Positions 20,274 to 29,056 of a DNA stretch of 64,000 nt are shown piece after piece. Below the pieces are notes generated by a model that was not told the DNA's origin, ran no database searches, and saw only the letters and a program-made list of their open reading frames with translations. Positions within the stretch are counted from its first letter, which is position 1, and each line of letters opens with the position of its first letter. The translations under genes were made by a program, and so were the position numbers. The stretch comes from Pantoea latae (lineage in GTDB: Bacteria; Pseudomonadota; Gammaproteobacteria; Enterobacterales; Enterobacteriaceae): positions 1 to 64,000 of the forward strand of contig NZ_MWUE01000037.1 of NCBI RefSeq assembly GCF_002077695.1. Direction: 5' to 3'.

Positions 20274-21226
20274 CGTTGTGACCCCAAATCGATACTGTCC
20301 GCTATGCGTTTAGCCGTGGCCGGCGGCAGTTCGCCCACTACGGTAATTTCGCTATTATTGCGCACTTCGGTCTGTACCGTGCGACGTCCAGTGCGCAATG
20401 TCTGGGTGACGCTACTTTTATCGGCCGGCGTGATGTTAATGGCGAAGCTAAACAAACCGTCGCTGTAAAGGCGCGATTCTACGGTTTTATTCATCGCCGG
20501 GATGGCGCGACGACTCTGGGAAATCAGCTTCATGCCCGCCGGCACCCACGCAGGCTGCCAGCCGAGCTGCACTTTTTCCCCTTCCGGCACGGAGAGCGAC
20601 GGCGGCAGACTGGCTTTTTGCAGCCCCTGCATAATATTGCGCACCCCTTCGTCGACCGCGAAGCTGATAACGCGGAACTGCTCCAGCGTTTCGCCGTCCC
20701 GATCGAGCAGATCGATACGCAGCGGCAGTTTGGTGTCCACGTCCAGCCACACCACGTAGCTGTAGCGCGTGCCGTCGCGGGAGACGATACGGATCACCTC
20801 ACACAGCTGATCGGCGATGCGCGATCGGCCTACCGGGATAAAGTCCCAGGCGCTGGCGAGCTGCGAGAAGTCGGCGAAAATCAGCGACGGCAAAGCGTCG
20901 ATGATGTGCTGGCCGGGAAGCGAGAAAGGATCGAGGCCGGGTTCGAAGTAGCTGATATCGCCGCCGCGCTGGATCACCTCGCGACGGGGGCCATCCATCT
21001 GCAACAGCTGCGCGTAAACGCGGTTATCGATCACCGCATGACGATAGCGCAGCGATTCAATGCCGATGCGTGAGACGTTGATATAGGCGAATTCGTAATT
21101 GAGGGTCTGGCTTGCCTGCTCCATCTGCTGTAACAACGCCCCAGACGCAGAGGTCTGCGCCGGGGCGGTAGATGACCAAAACAGGCTGCCTGCCAGCAGG
21201 CTAACGGCGCACCAAAGCTGCTTCAT
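20270..21226 (-). CDS. rseB: Periplasmic sigmaE regulator RseB
   Basis: 318-residue periplasmic protein that binds the RseA periplasmic domain and shields it from DegS until displaced by lipopolysaccharide intermediates. A signal peptide ends near APAQTSA (about residue 25). The MucB/RseB N-terminal LolA-like domain and smaller C-terminal domain follow. Overlaps the rseA stop by one base (TAATG). Confidence 0.96.
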   Translation of the reverse strand: MKQLWCAVSLLAGSLFWSSTAPAQTSASGALLQQMEQASQTLNYEFAYINVSRIGIESLRYRHAVIDNRVYAQLLQMDGPRREVIQRGGDISYFEPGLDPFSLPGQHIIDALPSLIFADFSQLASAWDFIPVGRSRIADQLCEVIRIVSRDGTRYSYVVWLDVDTKLPLRIDLLDRDGETLEQFRVISFAVDEGVRNIMQGLQKASLPPSLSVPEGEKVQLGWQPAWVPAGMKLISQSRRAIPAMNKTVESRLYSDGLFSFAINITPADKSSVTQTLRTGRRTVQTEVRNNSEITVVGELPPATAKRIADSIDLGSQR

Positions 21227-21879
21227 TACTGCTGCTGAGTACCTAAAGACTGGTTGCCGGGCACATTCGCCTGCGCCTGCTGCGGCGCGTTGGTTTCAAA
21301 CTGCAGGCGATCGGAATGCAGACGGCGCTGCAGTTCGTAGTCCTGCAGCATCGCGTTGACGCGACGACGCTGCTCCTGCACCTGCTGGTTAGCGCCGCCG
21401 GTGTCGAACGCATCAGACGGCACGCCGAGGCTGACCGGTGACGCTTTGCCCATCATCGGCAGCGTATTGAAGACCGGCGAGTCAGACGGCTCTGCGGTGA
21501 CGCCGCTCGGCTGATTGTAGTGCTGTACGCCAACAATCACCGCCAGCGACACGCAGGCGGCGACGCCGACCTGAGTAAGCTGCGCGCCCCACGGGCCGAG
21601 TTTGCGCCAGAAAGGCATTTTCTCCACGCTGGCTGGCTCAGGCTGCGCTTCCGGGATCAGCGTCGTGACGTTACGCGCCGGCTCCTGTTCCAGGGCTGCC
21701 GCAACGCGCGCAGAGATATCGAAGTGCAGCACGTCGCCCACATCGCCGCGCATGGTGTCGCGGATCAGATGGTAGCTTGTCCAGCGCTGTTGCAGCTCTG
21801 CATCCTGAGATAGTGCTGACAGCAGCGCGTTATCGAGCGCTTCGCCATCCATCAAAGCGGAAAGTTGTTCTTTCTGCAT
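21226..21879 (-). CDS. rseA: Anti-sigmaE factor RseA
   Basis: 217-residue single-pass inner-membrane anti-sigma factor. The N-terminal sigmaE-binding domain (MQKEQLSALMDGEALDNALLS) is followed by one membrane helix (about residues 101-118, VGVAACVSLAVIVGVQHY) and a periplasmic tail. DegS and RseP proteolysis release sigmaE. 27 bp separate it from rpoE. Confidence 0.96.
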   Translation of the reverse strand: MQKEQLSALMDGEALDNALLSALSQDAELQQRWTSYHLIRDTMRGDVGDVLHFDISARVAAALEQEPARNVTTLIPEAQPEPASVEKMPFWRKLGPWGAQLTQVGVAACVSLAVIVGVQHYNQPSGVTAEPSDSPVFNTLPMMGKASPVSLGVPSDAFDTGGANQQVQEQRRRVNAMLQDYELQRRLHSDRLQFETNAPQQAQANVPGNQSLGTQQQ

Positions 21880-21906
21880 GCCTATGTACCCTTCCAGTAG
21901 CCGTTA

Positions 21907-22485
21907 TCACTGACGTTGGATAAGCGGTTGAACCTTATTATCAATAGCCTCTCGCGCACGGAAGATACGAGAACGCACCGTACCCACCGGACAATCCATG
22001 ATGACGGCGATCTCTTCGTAGCTCAGCCCGTCCAGCTCCCTGAGGGTGATCGCCATACGCAGATCTTCAGGAAGCGACTCAATGGTACGAAAGACAATTT
22101 GTTTCAGTTCATCTGACAACATTAAGTTCTCAGGGTTCGAAATTTCTTTTAACGCACCAGCACTTTCGAAATTTTCCGCATCGATCGCATCCACATCGCT
22201 GGATGGCGGTCGACGGCCCTGAGCCACCAGATAGTTCTTCGCCGTATTCACGGCGATGCGGTAAAGCCAGGTATAAAACGCGCTGTCGCCGCGGAACGAT
22301 TCCAGCGCGCGATACGCTTTGATAAAGGATTCCTGAACAACATCAGGAACGTCTCCCGACGGAACATAGCGGGAAACCAGGCTCGCCACCTTATGCTGGT
22401 AGCGAATAACCAGTAAATTGAATGACTTCTGATCTCCCTTCTGCACCCGCTCAACGAGTACCTGATCCGTTAACTGCTCGCTCAT
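21907..22485 (-). CDS. rpoE: RNA polymerase sigmaE factor
   Basis: 192-residue ECF sigma factor for the envelope-stress regulon. Region 2 includes VVQESFIKAYRALESFRGDSAFYTWLYRIAVN (split here: FIKAYRALESFRG / DSAFYTWLYRIA), and region 4 has LREL-DGLSYEEIAVIMDCPVGTVRSRI. The ATG at 22485 follows GGGGAGAC at good SD distance. A sigmaE-type promoter lies upstream, so the gene is autoregulated in operon with rseA, rseB and rseC. Confidence 0.98.
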   Translation of the reverse strand: MSEQLTDQVLVERVQKGDQKSFNLLVIRYQHKVASLVSRYVPSGDVPDVVQESFIKAYRALESFRGDSAFYTWLYRIAVNTAKNYLVAQGRRPPSSDVDAIDAENFESAGALKEISNPENLMLSDELKQIVFRTIESLPEDLRMAITLRELDGLSYEEIAVIMDCPVGTVRSRIFRAREAIDNKVQPLIQRQ

Positions 22486-22511
22486 CCGAGGTAATGTCTC
22501 CCCAAATTCTT

Positions 22512-22595
22512 TTAAATGCGTAAAGGAACTGCCAGCACATCTTCATGGTTCTGAGCAAGCATGCGCTTAGAGTCGTGGTGCGGCAAAAAGTTCAC
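22512..22595 (-). CDS. Possible shortened RseD-type upstream ORF
   Basis: A 27-codon minus-strand frame (GTG start, TAA stop) ends 26 bp before the rpoE start. As I recall, E. coli has a longer leader frame here, rseD, overlapping the rpoE start; the same reading frame here (MLAQN...VLAVPLRI at its end) stops early. Its own start lies just upstream of the predicted sigmaE transcription start, so only transcripts from more distal promoters would contain it whole. Weak SD. It could also be chance. Confidence 0.3.
   Translation of the reverse strand: MNFLPHHDSKRMLAQNHEDVLAVPLRI
22567..22593 (-). promoter_or_regulatory. SigmaE autoregulatory promoter of rpoE
   Basis: GAACTT (-35, 22593-22588) and TCTAA (-10, 22571-22567) are separated by 16 bp on the minus strand, matching the sigmaE consensus. 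It lies at the place of the sigmaE-dependent rpoE promoter in E. coli, about 75 bp upstream of the start codon. Confidence 0.78.
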
Positions 22596-22893
22596 TTAAC
22601 GCGCTGATGATGACGTTTCCGGATGCGCTGTCGTTTGTTTTTCGTTCTCAAGACAGTGTAATCCAGACTGCGGTTATCGCGCAGAATCGCAGGCAGAGTA
22701 CCCTATGACGGCGGCTTTTTCATCTTTAAATCCGGCACAGGCGTCAGGTTTGATATAAAAAACGCGTCTGATAAGGATGGCTCGCAAACTTTTGATTTAT
22801 CAGCGGGCTTCGAGAGATTAAATCAGGCACAGCCGCTTTTTTGTTTAAAATACTTCACAAAAAGCGGTTACCGGCATATTCTCGACCCACCCT

Positions 22894-22911
22894 TGTTTAG
22901 TAAATTAAACA
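22894..22911 (+). promoter_or_regulatory. NadR operator abutting nadB
   Basis: Perfect palindrome TGTTTA-N6-TAAACA, the NadR consensus, ending 2 bp before the nadB ATG. NadR represses NAD biosynthesis genes when NAD is plentiful. The site occupies the place where a Shine-Dalgarno sequence should be. The remaining bases 22600-22893 between rpoE and nadB hold no gene that I can see. Confidence 0.8.
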
Positions 22912-22913
22912 CT

Positions 22914-24527
22914 ATGGCGCATTCAACCCTACCGGATTATCAGTGCGACGTTTTGATTATCGGCAGCGGCGCGGCGGGTTTGTCGCTGGCGCTGCGTCTG
23001 GCAGCGCATCATGACGTGCTGGTGCTCAGCAAAGCGCAGATCAGTGAAGGTTCGACGCTCTATGCGCAGGGCGGCATCGCCGCCGTGTTCGACGAAACCG
23101 ACAGTATCGAGTCGCACGTGGAAGATACGCTTATCGCCGGCGCAGGGCTGTGCGATCGCGAGGCGGTCTCTTTTGTCGCCAGCAACGCGCGTCACTGCGT
23201 GCAGTGGCTAATCGATCGCGGCGTAATGTTTGATTGCGATCCGCAGGCGGCGGGCGATATGCGCTATCATCTGACGCGCGAAGGCGGCCACAGCCACCGG
23301 CGTATTCTGCACAGCGCCGACGCCACCGGACACGCCGTCGAAACCACACTGGTGAGCCAGGCGTTAAGCCATCCCCGCATCCATATTCTTGAACGCGCCA
23401 ACGCGGTCGATCTGATCCTTTCCGACAAGCTGGGCCTGCCCGGTCCGCGCCGCGTCACGGGCGCCTGGATCTGGAACCGCAACCGCGAGCGGGTAGAAAC
23501 CTGCAGCGCGCGCGCCGTGGTGCTGGCCACCGGCGGCGCGGCGAAAGTTTACCAGTACACCACTAATCCTGACGTCGCCTCTGGCGACGGCATCGCCATG
23601 GCGTGGCGCGCCGGCTGCCGCGTCGCCAATCTTGAATTTAATCAGTTCCACCCGACTTCGCTGTTCCATCCGGATGCGCGCAGTTTTCTGCTCACCGAGG
23701 CGCTGCGCGGCGAAGGCGCGTGGCTGCTGCGGCCCGACGGCACGCGCTTTATGCCGGACTTTGACGCGCGCGCCGAGCTGGCGCCGCGCGATATCGTGGC
23801 GCGCGCCATCGACCATGAAATGAAGCGGCTCGGCGTCGACTGCGTCTATCTCGATATCAGTCACCAGCCGCCGGATTTTGTGCGCGCGCATTTTCCGACG
23901 ATTTATCAGAAGCTGCTGACCTTTGGGCTAGATCTGACCCGCGACCGCATTCCCATCGTGCCCGCCGCGCACTATACCTGCGGCGGCGTGATGGTGGACG
24001 CGCGCGGACGCACGGATGTCGACAGGCTCTACGCCATCGGCGAAGTGAGCTGCACCGGGCTGCACGGCGCCAACCGCATGGCCTCTAACTCTCTGCTGGA
24101 GTGTCTGGTGTATGGCTGGTCGGCTGCTGAGGATCTGCTCCAGACGCTGCCGCACAGTGAGGCGCCCGGCGCGCTGCCGCCCTGGGATGAAAGCCGGGTA
24201 GACGATGCGGACGAACGCGTGGTGATCCAGCACAACTGGCACGAGCTGCGGCTGTTCATGTGGGATTATGTCGGCATTGTGCGCACCACGCGCCGGCTGG
24301 AGCGTGCGCTGCGCCGCATTAATCTGCTCCAGCAGGAGATTGACGACTACTACGCCAACTTTCGCCTCTCCAGCGATCTGCTGGAGCTGCGCAACCTGAC
24401 GCAGGTGGCGGAGCTGATGGTGCGCTGTGCGCTGGCGCGCAAAGAGAGTCGCGGCCTGCATTTTACGCGCGACTATCCCGAGATGCTGCCCGAAGCGCGG
24501 CCGTCGATTCTTACGCCCGCTACATAA
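22914..24527 (+). CDS. nadB: L-aspartate oxidase
   Basis: FAD enzyme that oxidises aspartate to iminoaspartate, the first step of de novo NAD synthesis; NadA uses the product. 537 residues. The dinucleotide-binding motif is CDVLIIGSGAAGLSLALRL; TREGGHSHRR and NLEFNQFHPT are active-site segments shared with fumarate reductase relatives. ATG at 22914 is chosen. An in-frame TTG at 22893 would put the NadR palindrome inside the coding sequence. No SD precedes either. Divergent from rpoE; tail overlaps trmN6 by 8 bp. Confidence 0.96.
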   Translation: MAHSTLPDYQCDVLIIGSGAAGLSLALRLAAHHDVLVLSKAQISEGSTLYAQGGIAAVFDETDSIESHVEDTLIAGAGLCDREAVSFVASNARHCVQWLIDRGVMFDCDPQAAGDMRYHLTREGGHSHRRILHSADATGHAVETTLVSQALSHPRIHILERANAVDLILSDKLGLPGPRRVTGAWIWNRNRERVETCSARAVVLATGGAAKVYQYTTNPDVASGDGIAMAWRAGCRVANLEFNQFHPTSLFHPDARSFLLTEALRGEGAWLLRPDGTRFMPDFDARAELAPRDIVARAIDHEMKRLGVDCVYLDISHQPPDFVRAHFPTIYQKLLTFGLDLTRDRIPIVPAAHYTCGGVMVDARGRTDVDRLYAIGEVSCTGLHGANRMASNSLLECLVYGWSAAEDLLQTLPHSEAPGALPPWDESRVDDADERVVIQHNWHELRLFMWDYVGIVRTTRRLERALRRINLLQQEIDDYYANFRLSSDLLELRNLTQVAELMVRCALARKESRGLHFTRDYPEMLPEARPSILTPAT

Positions 24528-25278
24528 AGAGGTAGAAGTCGCGCGTCAGGCTGCACCAGGCTTCCGAATAGTGGGTATCCTGATTGCGTATCGCCATCCG
24601 CTCCTGCAGCGTTTCGCCCGCGCTGGGCGAAAAGCCCAGCAGCACGCGATGCGGCGGACGATGAGCGTACTCCGCCACGTCGATGCGAAAGCGCAGATGC
24701 CAGCCCGCGTCTTGCGCCAGCGCCACCATCGTCTGCCCTGGCGCCTCCGGCAACACCACGCAAAAGAATCCCTCTTCGTCGAGTAAGCGCGCGGCATAGC
24801 GCAGCAGGCTGGCATGGTCCAGCGTTGTAGTGGATCGCGCCGCGTCGCGTTCTGGCGTGGCGCAGGCGACGTCTGGTGGATAATAGGGTGGATTGCTGAC
24901 AATCAGCGAATAGCGCTGGTCGCTGCTTTCGGCGAAGGCGGCGATATCCTGCTGATAAACATGGATGCGCGACGACCACGGCGACTGCGCCGCATTTTCC
25001 TGCGCCTGCTGCGCGGCGGCGGCGTCCAGCTCGACCGCGTCGATGGTCACCGCATCGGGGGTGCGCTGCGCCAGCATCAGGGCGATAAGCCCGCTGCCGC
25101 AGCCAATATCCAGCACGCGGCGCACGCCAGCCACCGGCGCCCAGGCGCCGAGCAAAATCGCGTCGGTGCCCACTTTCATGGCGCAGCGGTCGTGCGCCAC
25201 GAAAAATTGTTTGAAGGTAAAACCGTTTCTTTTTAACAATGGCCGCACCTGCGGCTTTTCCTGCGTCATACTCTGCAA
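24520..25278 (-). CDS. trmN6: tRNA1(Val) (adenine37-N6)-methyltransferase
   Basis: SAM-dependent methyltransferase making m6A37 in tRNA-Val (E. coli YfiC). SAM-binding motif I is LDIGCGSGLIALMLAQR, and catalytic motif IV is SNPPYYPPD, characteristic of exocyclic amino methylation. C-terminal EAWCSLTRDFYLFM is family-like. The start is ambiguous: a TTG at 25278 has AAGG six bases upstream, while the ATG three codons later (25269) lacks a good SD. Convergent overlap with nadB is conserved in E. coli order. Confidence 0.92.
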   Translation of the reverse strand: MQSMTQEKPQVRPLLKRNGFTFKQFFVAHDRCAMKVGTDAILLGAWAPVAGVRRVLDIGCGSGLIALMLAQRTPDAVTIDAVELDAAAAQQAQENAAQSPWSSRIHVYQQDIAAFAESSDQRYSLIVSNPPYYPPDVACATPERDAARSTTTLDHASLLRYAARLLDEEGFFCVVLPEAPGQTMVALAQDAGWHLRFRIDVAEYAHRPPHRVLLGFSPSAGETLQERMAIRNQDTHYSEAWCSLTRDFYLFM

Positions 25279-25424
25279 CCATTACCTTTTTTCCTGCCGT
25301 ACGGCAGCGGGTCAGTGTAACGTGACGGCAGCAGGAATACACGCAATGGGCTGACCGGCGCGGATTAACAGATGAAGATTGCGTACGATCTGTCTATAAT
25401 CAGCGCCCCAAACTGAGGTAGACC

Positions 25425-26753
25425 ATGACCGTAACCACATTTTCCGAACTCGAACTCGACGAAAGCCTGCTGGAAGCCCTGCAGGATAAAGGCTTCACGC
25501 GCCCGACCGCTATTCAGGCTGAGGCGATCCCGCCCGCGCTGGAGGGCCGCGACGTTCTGGGTTCGGCGCCTACCGGAACCGGGAAAACCGCCGCTTATCT
25601 GCTGCCGGTGCTGCAGCATCTGCTCGATTTCCCGCGTAAAAAATCGGGCCCGCCGCGCATCCTGATCCTGACGCCTACGCGTGAACTGGCGATGCAGGTC
25701 GCCGATCATGCGCGCGAGCTGGCGAAACATACCCATCTGGATATCGCCACTATCACCGGCGGCGTCGCCTACATGAACCATGCGGAAGTGTTCAGCGAGA
25801 ATCAGGATGTGGTGGTAGCGACGACGGGGCGTCTGCTTCAGTACATTAAAGAAGAGAATTTCGACTGTCGCGCCGTTGAGACGCTGATCCTCGATGAAGC
25901 CGACCGCATGCTGGATCTGGGCTTCGCGCAGGATATCGAAACCATCGCGGGGGAAACCCGCTGGCGTAAGCAGACCATGCTCTTCTCCGCCACGCTGGAA
26001 GGCAACGCGATCAAAGATTTTGCCGAGCGTCTGCTTAACGATCCGGTGGAAGTTGAAGCCGATCCCAGCCGTCGCGAACGCAAAAAGATCCAGCAGTGGT
26101 ACTACCGCGCCGACGATCTGGAGCACAAAACCAAGCTGCTGATCCACCTGCTGCAGCAGCCGGACGTTACACGCTCTATCGTCTTCGTGCGCAAGCGCGA
26201 ACGTCTGCATGAGCTGGTGCAGTGGCTGCACGATGCGGGCATCCGCAGCTGCTATCTGGAAGGCGAAATGGTGCAGGCGAAACGCACCGAGGCGATCAAG
26301 CGCATCACCGACGGCCGCGTCAACGTGCTGGTGGCGACCGACGTCGCCGCGCGCGGCATCGATATCGAAGATGTCAGCCACGTCTTTAACTACGATATGC
26401 CGCGCACCGCCGATACCTATCTGCACCGTATCGGCCGTACCGCGCGTGCCGGCCGTAAAGGTACCGCGCTGTCGCTGGTAGAAGCGCACGATCATCTGCT
26501 GCTGGGTAAAATCAGCCGTTACCTGAACGAGCCGTTAAAGCCGCGCGTCGTCGACGAGCTGCGCCCGGTCACGCGTCCGCCGAGTGCTAAAACCACGGGC
26601 AAACCGTCGAAAAAAGCGCTCGCGAAGCGTAAAGAGAAAAAAGAGAGCGAAGCGGAAAAACCGCGCGTGAAGAAGCGCCATCGCGACAGTAAAAATATTG
26701 GCAAACGCCGCAAGCCAAGCGCGGGCGCACCAGCCAGCAACGATGCGGAATAA
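25425..26753 (+). CDS. srmB: DEAD-box RNA helicase SrmB
   Basis: 442-residue ATP-dependent RNA helicase for early 50S subunit assembly. Q-motif GFTRPTAIQAEAIP, Walker A SAPTGTGKT, DEAD box LDEADRMLDLGF, SAT (FSATLEG) and motif VI HRIGRTARAGRKG are all present. The tail beyond about residue 390 is Lys/Arg-rich (AKRKEKKESEAEKPRVKKRHR), used for RNA binding. Divergent from trmN6, with its own terminator. Confidence 0.97.
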   Translation: MTVTTFSELELDESLLEALQDKGFTRPTAIQAEAIPPALEGRDVLGSAPTGTGKTAAYLLPVLQHLLDFPRKKSGPPRILILTPTRELAMQVADHARELAKHTHLDIATITGGVAYMNHAEVFSENQDVVVATTGRLLQYIKEENFDCRAVETLILDEADRMLDLGFAQDIETIAGETRWRKQTMLFSATLEGNAIKDFAERLLNDPVEVEADPSRRERKKIQQWYYRADDLEHKTKLLIHLLQQPDVTRSIVFVRKRERLHELVQWLHDAGIRSCYLEGEMVQAKRTEAIKRITDGRVNVLVATDVAARGIDIEDVSHVFNYDMPRTADTYLHRIGRTARAGRKGTALSLVEAHDHLLLGKISRYLNEPLKPRVVDELRPVTRPPSAKTTGKPSKKALAKRKEKKESEAEKPRVKKRHRDSKNIGKRRKPSAGAPASNDAE

Positions 26754-26770
26754 TTCAGCGCTGTTATAAA

Positions 26771-26800
26771 AAAATCGCCTCATCTGAGGCGATTTTTTTT
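26771..26800 (+). terminator. Intrinsic terminator of srmB
   Basis: AAAATCGCCTC-AtcT-GAGGCGATTTT hairpin followed by further T residues (eight in a row), 18 bp after the srmB stop. 26802-26970, up to the grcA stop, shows no gene. Confidence 0.9.
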
Positions 26801-26970
26801 GTTTATCCGGGGAAAACAGCCTTTTTGCGTGTCGCTAACAGGCTAACGGTCAAAGGCGGCTTTCTCTGAAAAGCGCTTCACAGCAACAAAGTTAAATACT
26901 CATCTTAATCAGTAACATATATTTAACCGCCCGCTGGGCGCTTTTTCTGCATCCGGACAAACTTTCTTTC

Positions 26971-27354
26971 TTACAGGCTTTCGGTAAAGGTGCGCGTAAT
27001 GACGTCGCGCTGCTGTTCCGGCGTCAGCGCGTTAAAGCGCACCGCATAGCCTGATACGCGGATAGTCAGCTGCGGATATTTCTCCGGATGCTTAACCGCA
27101 TCTTCCAGCGTTTCGCGACGCAGCACGTTCACATTCAGATGCTGGCCGCCTTCAATACGCACCTGCGGTTTCATTTCCATCGGCACTTCGCGCCAGGCGA
27201 ATTCGCCCAGCTCGCTGACTGGCACCACCTGATCCTGCTGGTAGCCCGCTTTGGCGCACAGGCAGCGCGCTTCCGCTTTTTCGTCATCGATCAGCCAAAA
27301 AGAGTTCATCAGCTCGGGATGGTTAGTTTGGGTAATTTTAATGCCAGTGATCAT
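26971..27354 (-). CDS. grcA: Autonomous glycyl radical cofactor GrcA (YfiD)
   Basis: 127-residue spare glycyl-radical domain that replaces the oxygen-cleaved C-terminus of pyruvate formate-lyase. The radical glycine sits in the family motif RVSGYAVRFN near the C-terminus, followed by LTPEQQRDVITRTF. Length equals E. coli YfiD. Two FNR-like sites upstream match expected microaerobic/anaerobic induction. Confidence 0.97.
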   Translation of the reverse strand: MITGIKITQTNHPELMNSFWLIDDEKAEARCLCAKAGYQQDQVVPVSELGEFAWREVPMEMKPQVRIEGGQHLNVNVLRRETLEDAVKHPEKYPQLTIRVSGYAVRFNALTPEQQRDVITRTFTESL

Positions 27355-27446
27355 AATCAGTTCTCCAGAACGTGGCGCTATCCTGCTCAGCGCAGTGAGT
27401 ACAGCAAGTTATCGCCTTGATATAACACTGGCCTCCTGCAATGGTT

Positions 27447-27512
27447 TTGACCTCTATCAATTTTCACGCCGCTGGTTTTCACTGCTAACTTCAATTTATT
27501 GATTAAGATAAA
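27447..27512 (-). promoter_or_regulatory. Paired FNR sites of the grcA promoter
   Basis: TTGAC-N4-ATCAA at 27447-27460 (one mismatch to TTGAT-N4-ATCAA) and TTGAT-N4-ATAAA at 27499-27512 (one mismatch). Their centres are 52 bp apart. I recall FNR sites at about -40 and -93 for E. coli yfiD; applying that places the start near 27413, where a TATATC -10 (27424-27419) fits. Confidence 0.7.
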
Positions 27513-27613
27513 CTTTTACTTAAAAAATATTTTGTAAATTTCAAATATTTTTTACCTTCAACCTGACGCGGTGAACCGTTAAGCTAGCGACACCGATTTT
27601 AAGGAGGCAAACC

Positions 27614-28297
27614 ATGACGGATAAACTGACCTGGCACGACGTGCTGGCCGAAGAGAAAGAGAAGCCCTACTTTACTGAAACGCTGAAGCTGGTGGCGAAC
27701 GAGCGGGCGACTGGCGTGACGGTTTATCCGCCGCAGAAGGACGTCTTCAATGCCTTTCGCCTGACAGAACTGGGCGACGTCAAGGTGGTGATTCTCGGTC
27801 AGGATCCCTATCACGGGCCGAATCAGGCGCACGGTCTGGCCTTCTCGGTATTGCCTGGCGTGCCGGTGCCGCCCTCGCTGCAGAATATGTATAAAGAGCT
27901 GGAGCAGGAGTATCCCGACTTCAAACGGCCGCAGCACGGCTTTCTGGAGAGCTGGGCGAAACAGGGCGTAATGCTGCTAAATACGGTGCTGACCGTGGAA
28001 GCGGGCAAGGCGCACTCTCACGCGCGCTTCGGCTGGGAGACCTTTACCGATAACGTTATCGCCGCCATCAATCAGCATCGCGAAGGGGTGGTGTTTTTAC
28101 TCTGGGGCTCGCACGCGCAGAAGAAAGGCAGCATCATCGACCGGCAGCGCCACCATGTGCTGCAGGCGCCCCATCCGTCGCCGCTTTCCGCGCATCGCGG
28201 CTTCTTCGGCTGCGGTCATTTCGCTGAGGCAAACGCGCTGCTGACGCAGGCGGGCGAGCAGCCCATCGACTGGATGCCGCAGTTGCCCGCCAGCTAA
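27614..28297 (+). CDS. ung: Uracil-DNA glycosylase
   Basis: Removes uracil from DNA in base-excision repair. 227 residues. The water-activating motif GQDPYHGPNQAHGLAFSV and the HPSPLSAHRGFFGC loop with the catalytic histidine are intact. SD GGAGG lies 9 bp before the ATG. Divergent from grcA and convergent with grpE. Confidence 0.98.
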   Translation: MTDKLTWHDVLAEEKEKPYFTETLKLVANERATGVTVYPPQKDVFNAFRLTELGDVKVVILGQDPYHGPNQAHGLAFSVLPGVPVPPSLQNMYKELEQEYPDFKRPQHGFLESWAKQGVMLLNTVLTVEAGKAHSHARFGWETFTDNVIAAINQHREGVVFLLWGSHAQKKGSIIDRQRHHVLQAPHPSPLSAHRGFFGCGHFAEANALLTQAGEQPIDWMPQLPAS

Positions 28298-28302
28298 GAT
28301 GC

Positions 28303-28333
28303 CAAAAAAACGGCCGCATCTCTGGGCGGCCGT
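28303..28333 (-). terminator. Intrinsic terminator of grpE
   Basis: Perfect 8-bp stem ACGGCCGC/GCGGCCGT (28326-28333 with 28310-28317). The minus strand continues with a run of seven T residues, 18 bp after the grpE stop. Confidence 0.88.
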
Positions 28334-28351
28334 CTGAGTCTCGTTGACTGC

Positions 28352-28933
28352 TTAACTTTTCGCTTTCGCGACAGCAACCATCGCCGGACGCAGCAGGCGA
28401 CCGTTCAGGGTATAGCCGCGCTGCATCACCATCATGACATGGTTAGGCGCCACGTCGTCTGACTCCATCATCGACATCGCCTGATGGATTTCCGGGTTGA
28501 ACGGCACGTTGGTGTCGCCCACCACTTCCACGCCGAACTTCCGCACCGCGCCCAGCAGCGATTTCAGGGTCAGCTCGATCCCTTCAATCATCGAGGCCAG
28601 CTCAGGATTCTCTTTATCTGCCACTTCCAGCGCACGCTCAAGGCTGTCGATAACCGGCAGCAGCTCGTTGGCAAATTTTTCCAGCGCGAATTTGTGCGCT
28701 TTCTCAACGTCAATTTCGGTGCGACGACGGATGTTTTCCACTTCCGCCTGCGCGCGCAGCTGAGCGTCGCGTACGCCGGTCTGCAACTGCGCCAGTTCAG
28801 CTTCCAGCTGCGCAATACGCTCATCACGCGGATCCACCTCTACTGCCGTCTCCGCTTCCTGAGGTTGCTGCTGATCCTGTTGAATTTCGTCTGAGACTTG
28901 CTCGTTTGGGGTGTTCTGTTCTTTACTACTCAT
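28352..28933 (-). CDS. grpE: Nucleotide exchange factor GrpE
   Basis: 193-residue DnaK nucleotide-exchange factor and thermosensor. Acidic disordered N-terminus, long coiled-coil helix from about residue 40 to 85 (RDERIAQLEAELAQLQ), and C-terminal beta-domain ending GYTLNGRLLRPAMVAVAK. ATG at 28933 (MSSKEQNTPNE) is chosen over the in-frame ATG nine codons upstream because GCGGAG precedes it at SD distance and E. coli GrpE begins the same way. A sigma32 promoter lies upstream. Confidence 0.97.
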   Translation of the reverse strand: MSSKEQNTPNEQVSDEIQQDQQQPQEAETAVEVDPRDERIAQLEAELAQLQTGVRDAQLRAQAEVENIRRRTEIDVEKAHKFALEKFANELLPVIDSLERALEVADKENPELASMIEGIELTLKSLLGAVRKFGVEVVGDTNVPFNPEIHQAMSMMESDDVAPNHVMMVMQRGYTLNGRLLRPAMVAVAKAKS

Positions 28934-28974
28934 GAATTTCTCCGCGTTTTGCACATTCATCTCGCCAGTCCGCT

Positions 28975-29004
28975 TATTATGGGGATCGGTTTGACGGTTT
29001 CAAG
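28975..29004 (-). promoter_or_regulatory. Sigma32 heat-shock promoter of grpE
   Basis: On the minus strand CTTGAAA (29004-28998) and CCCCATAATA (28984-28975) are separated by 13 bp, matching the sigma32 consensus, 40-70 bp upstream of the grpE start. Confidence 0.85.
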
Positions 29005-29056
29005 GGAACCCATCACATTGCCTTGCCGTTTTGGCTTATGAGGAAAGACCCACCAA

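Noticed and set aside
22893..22913. Upstream TTG start for nadB
   Set aside because: It would place the NadR palindrome within the coding sequence and adds seven residues absent from the family.
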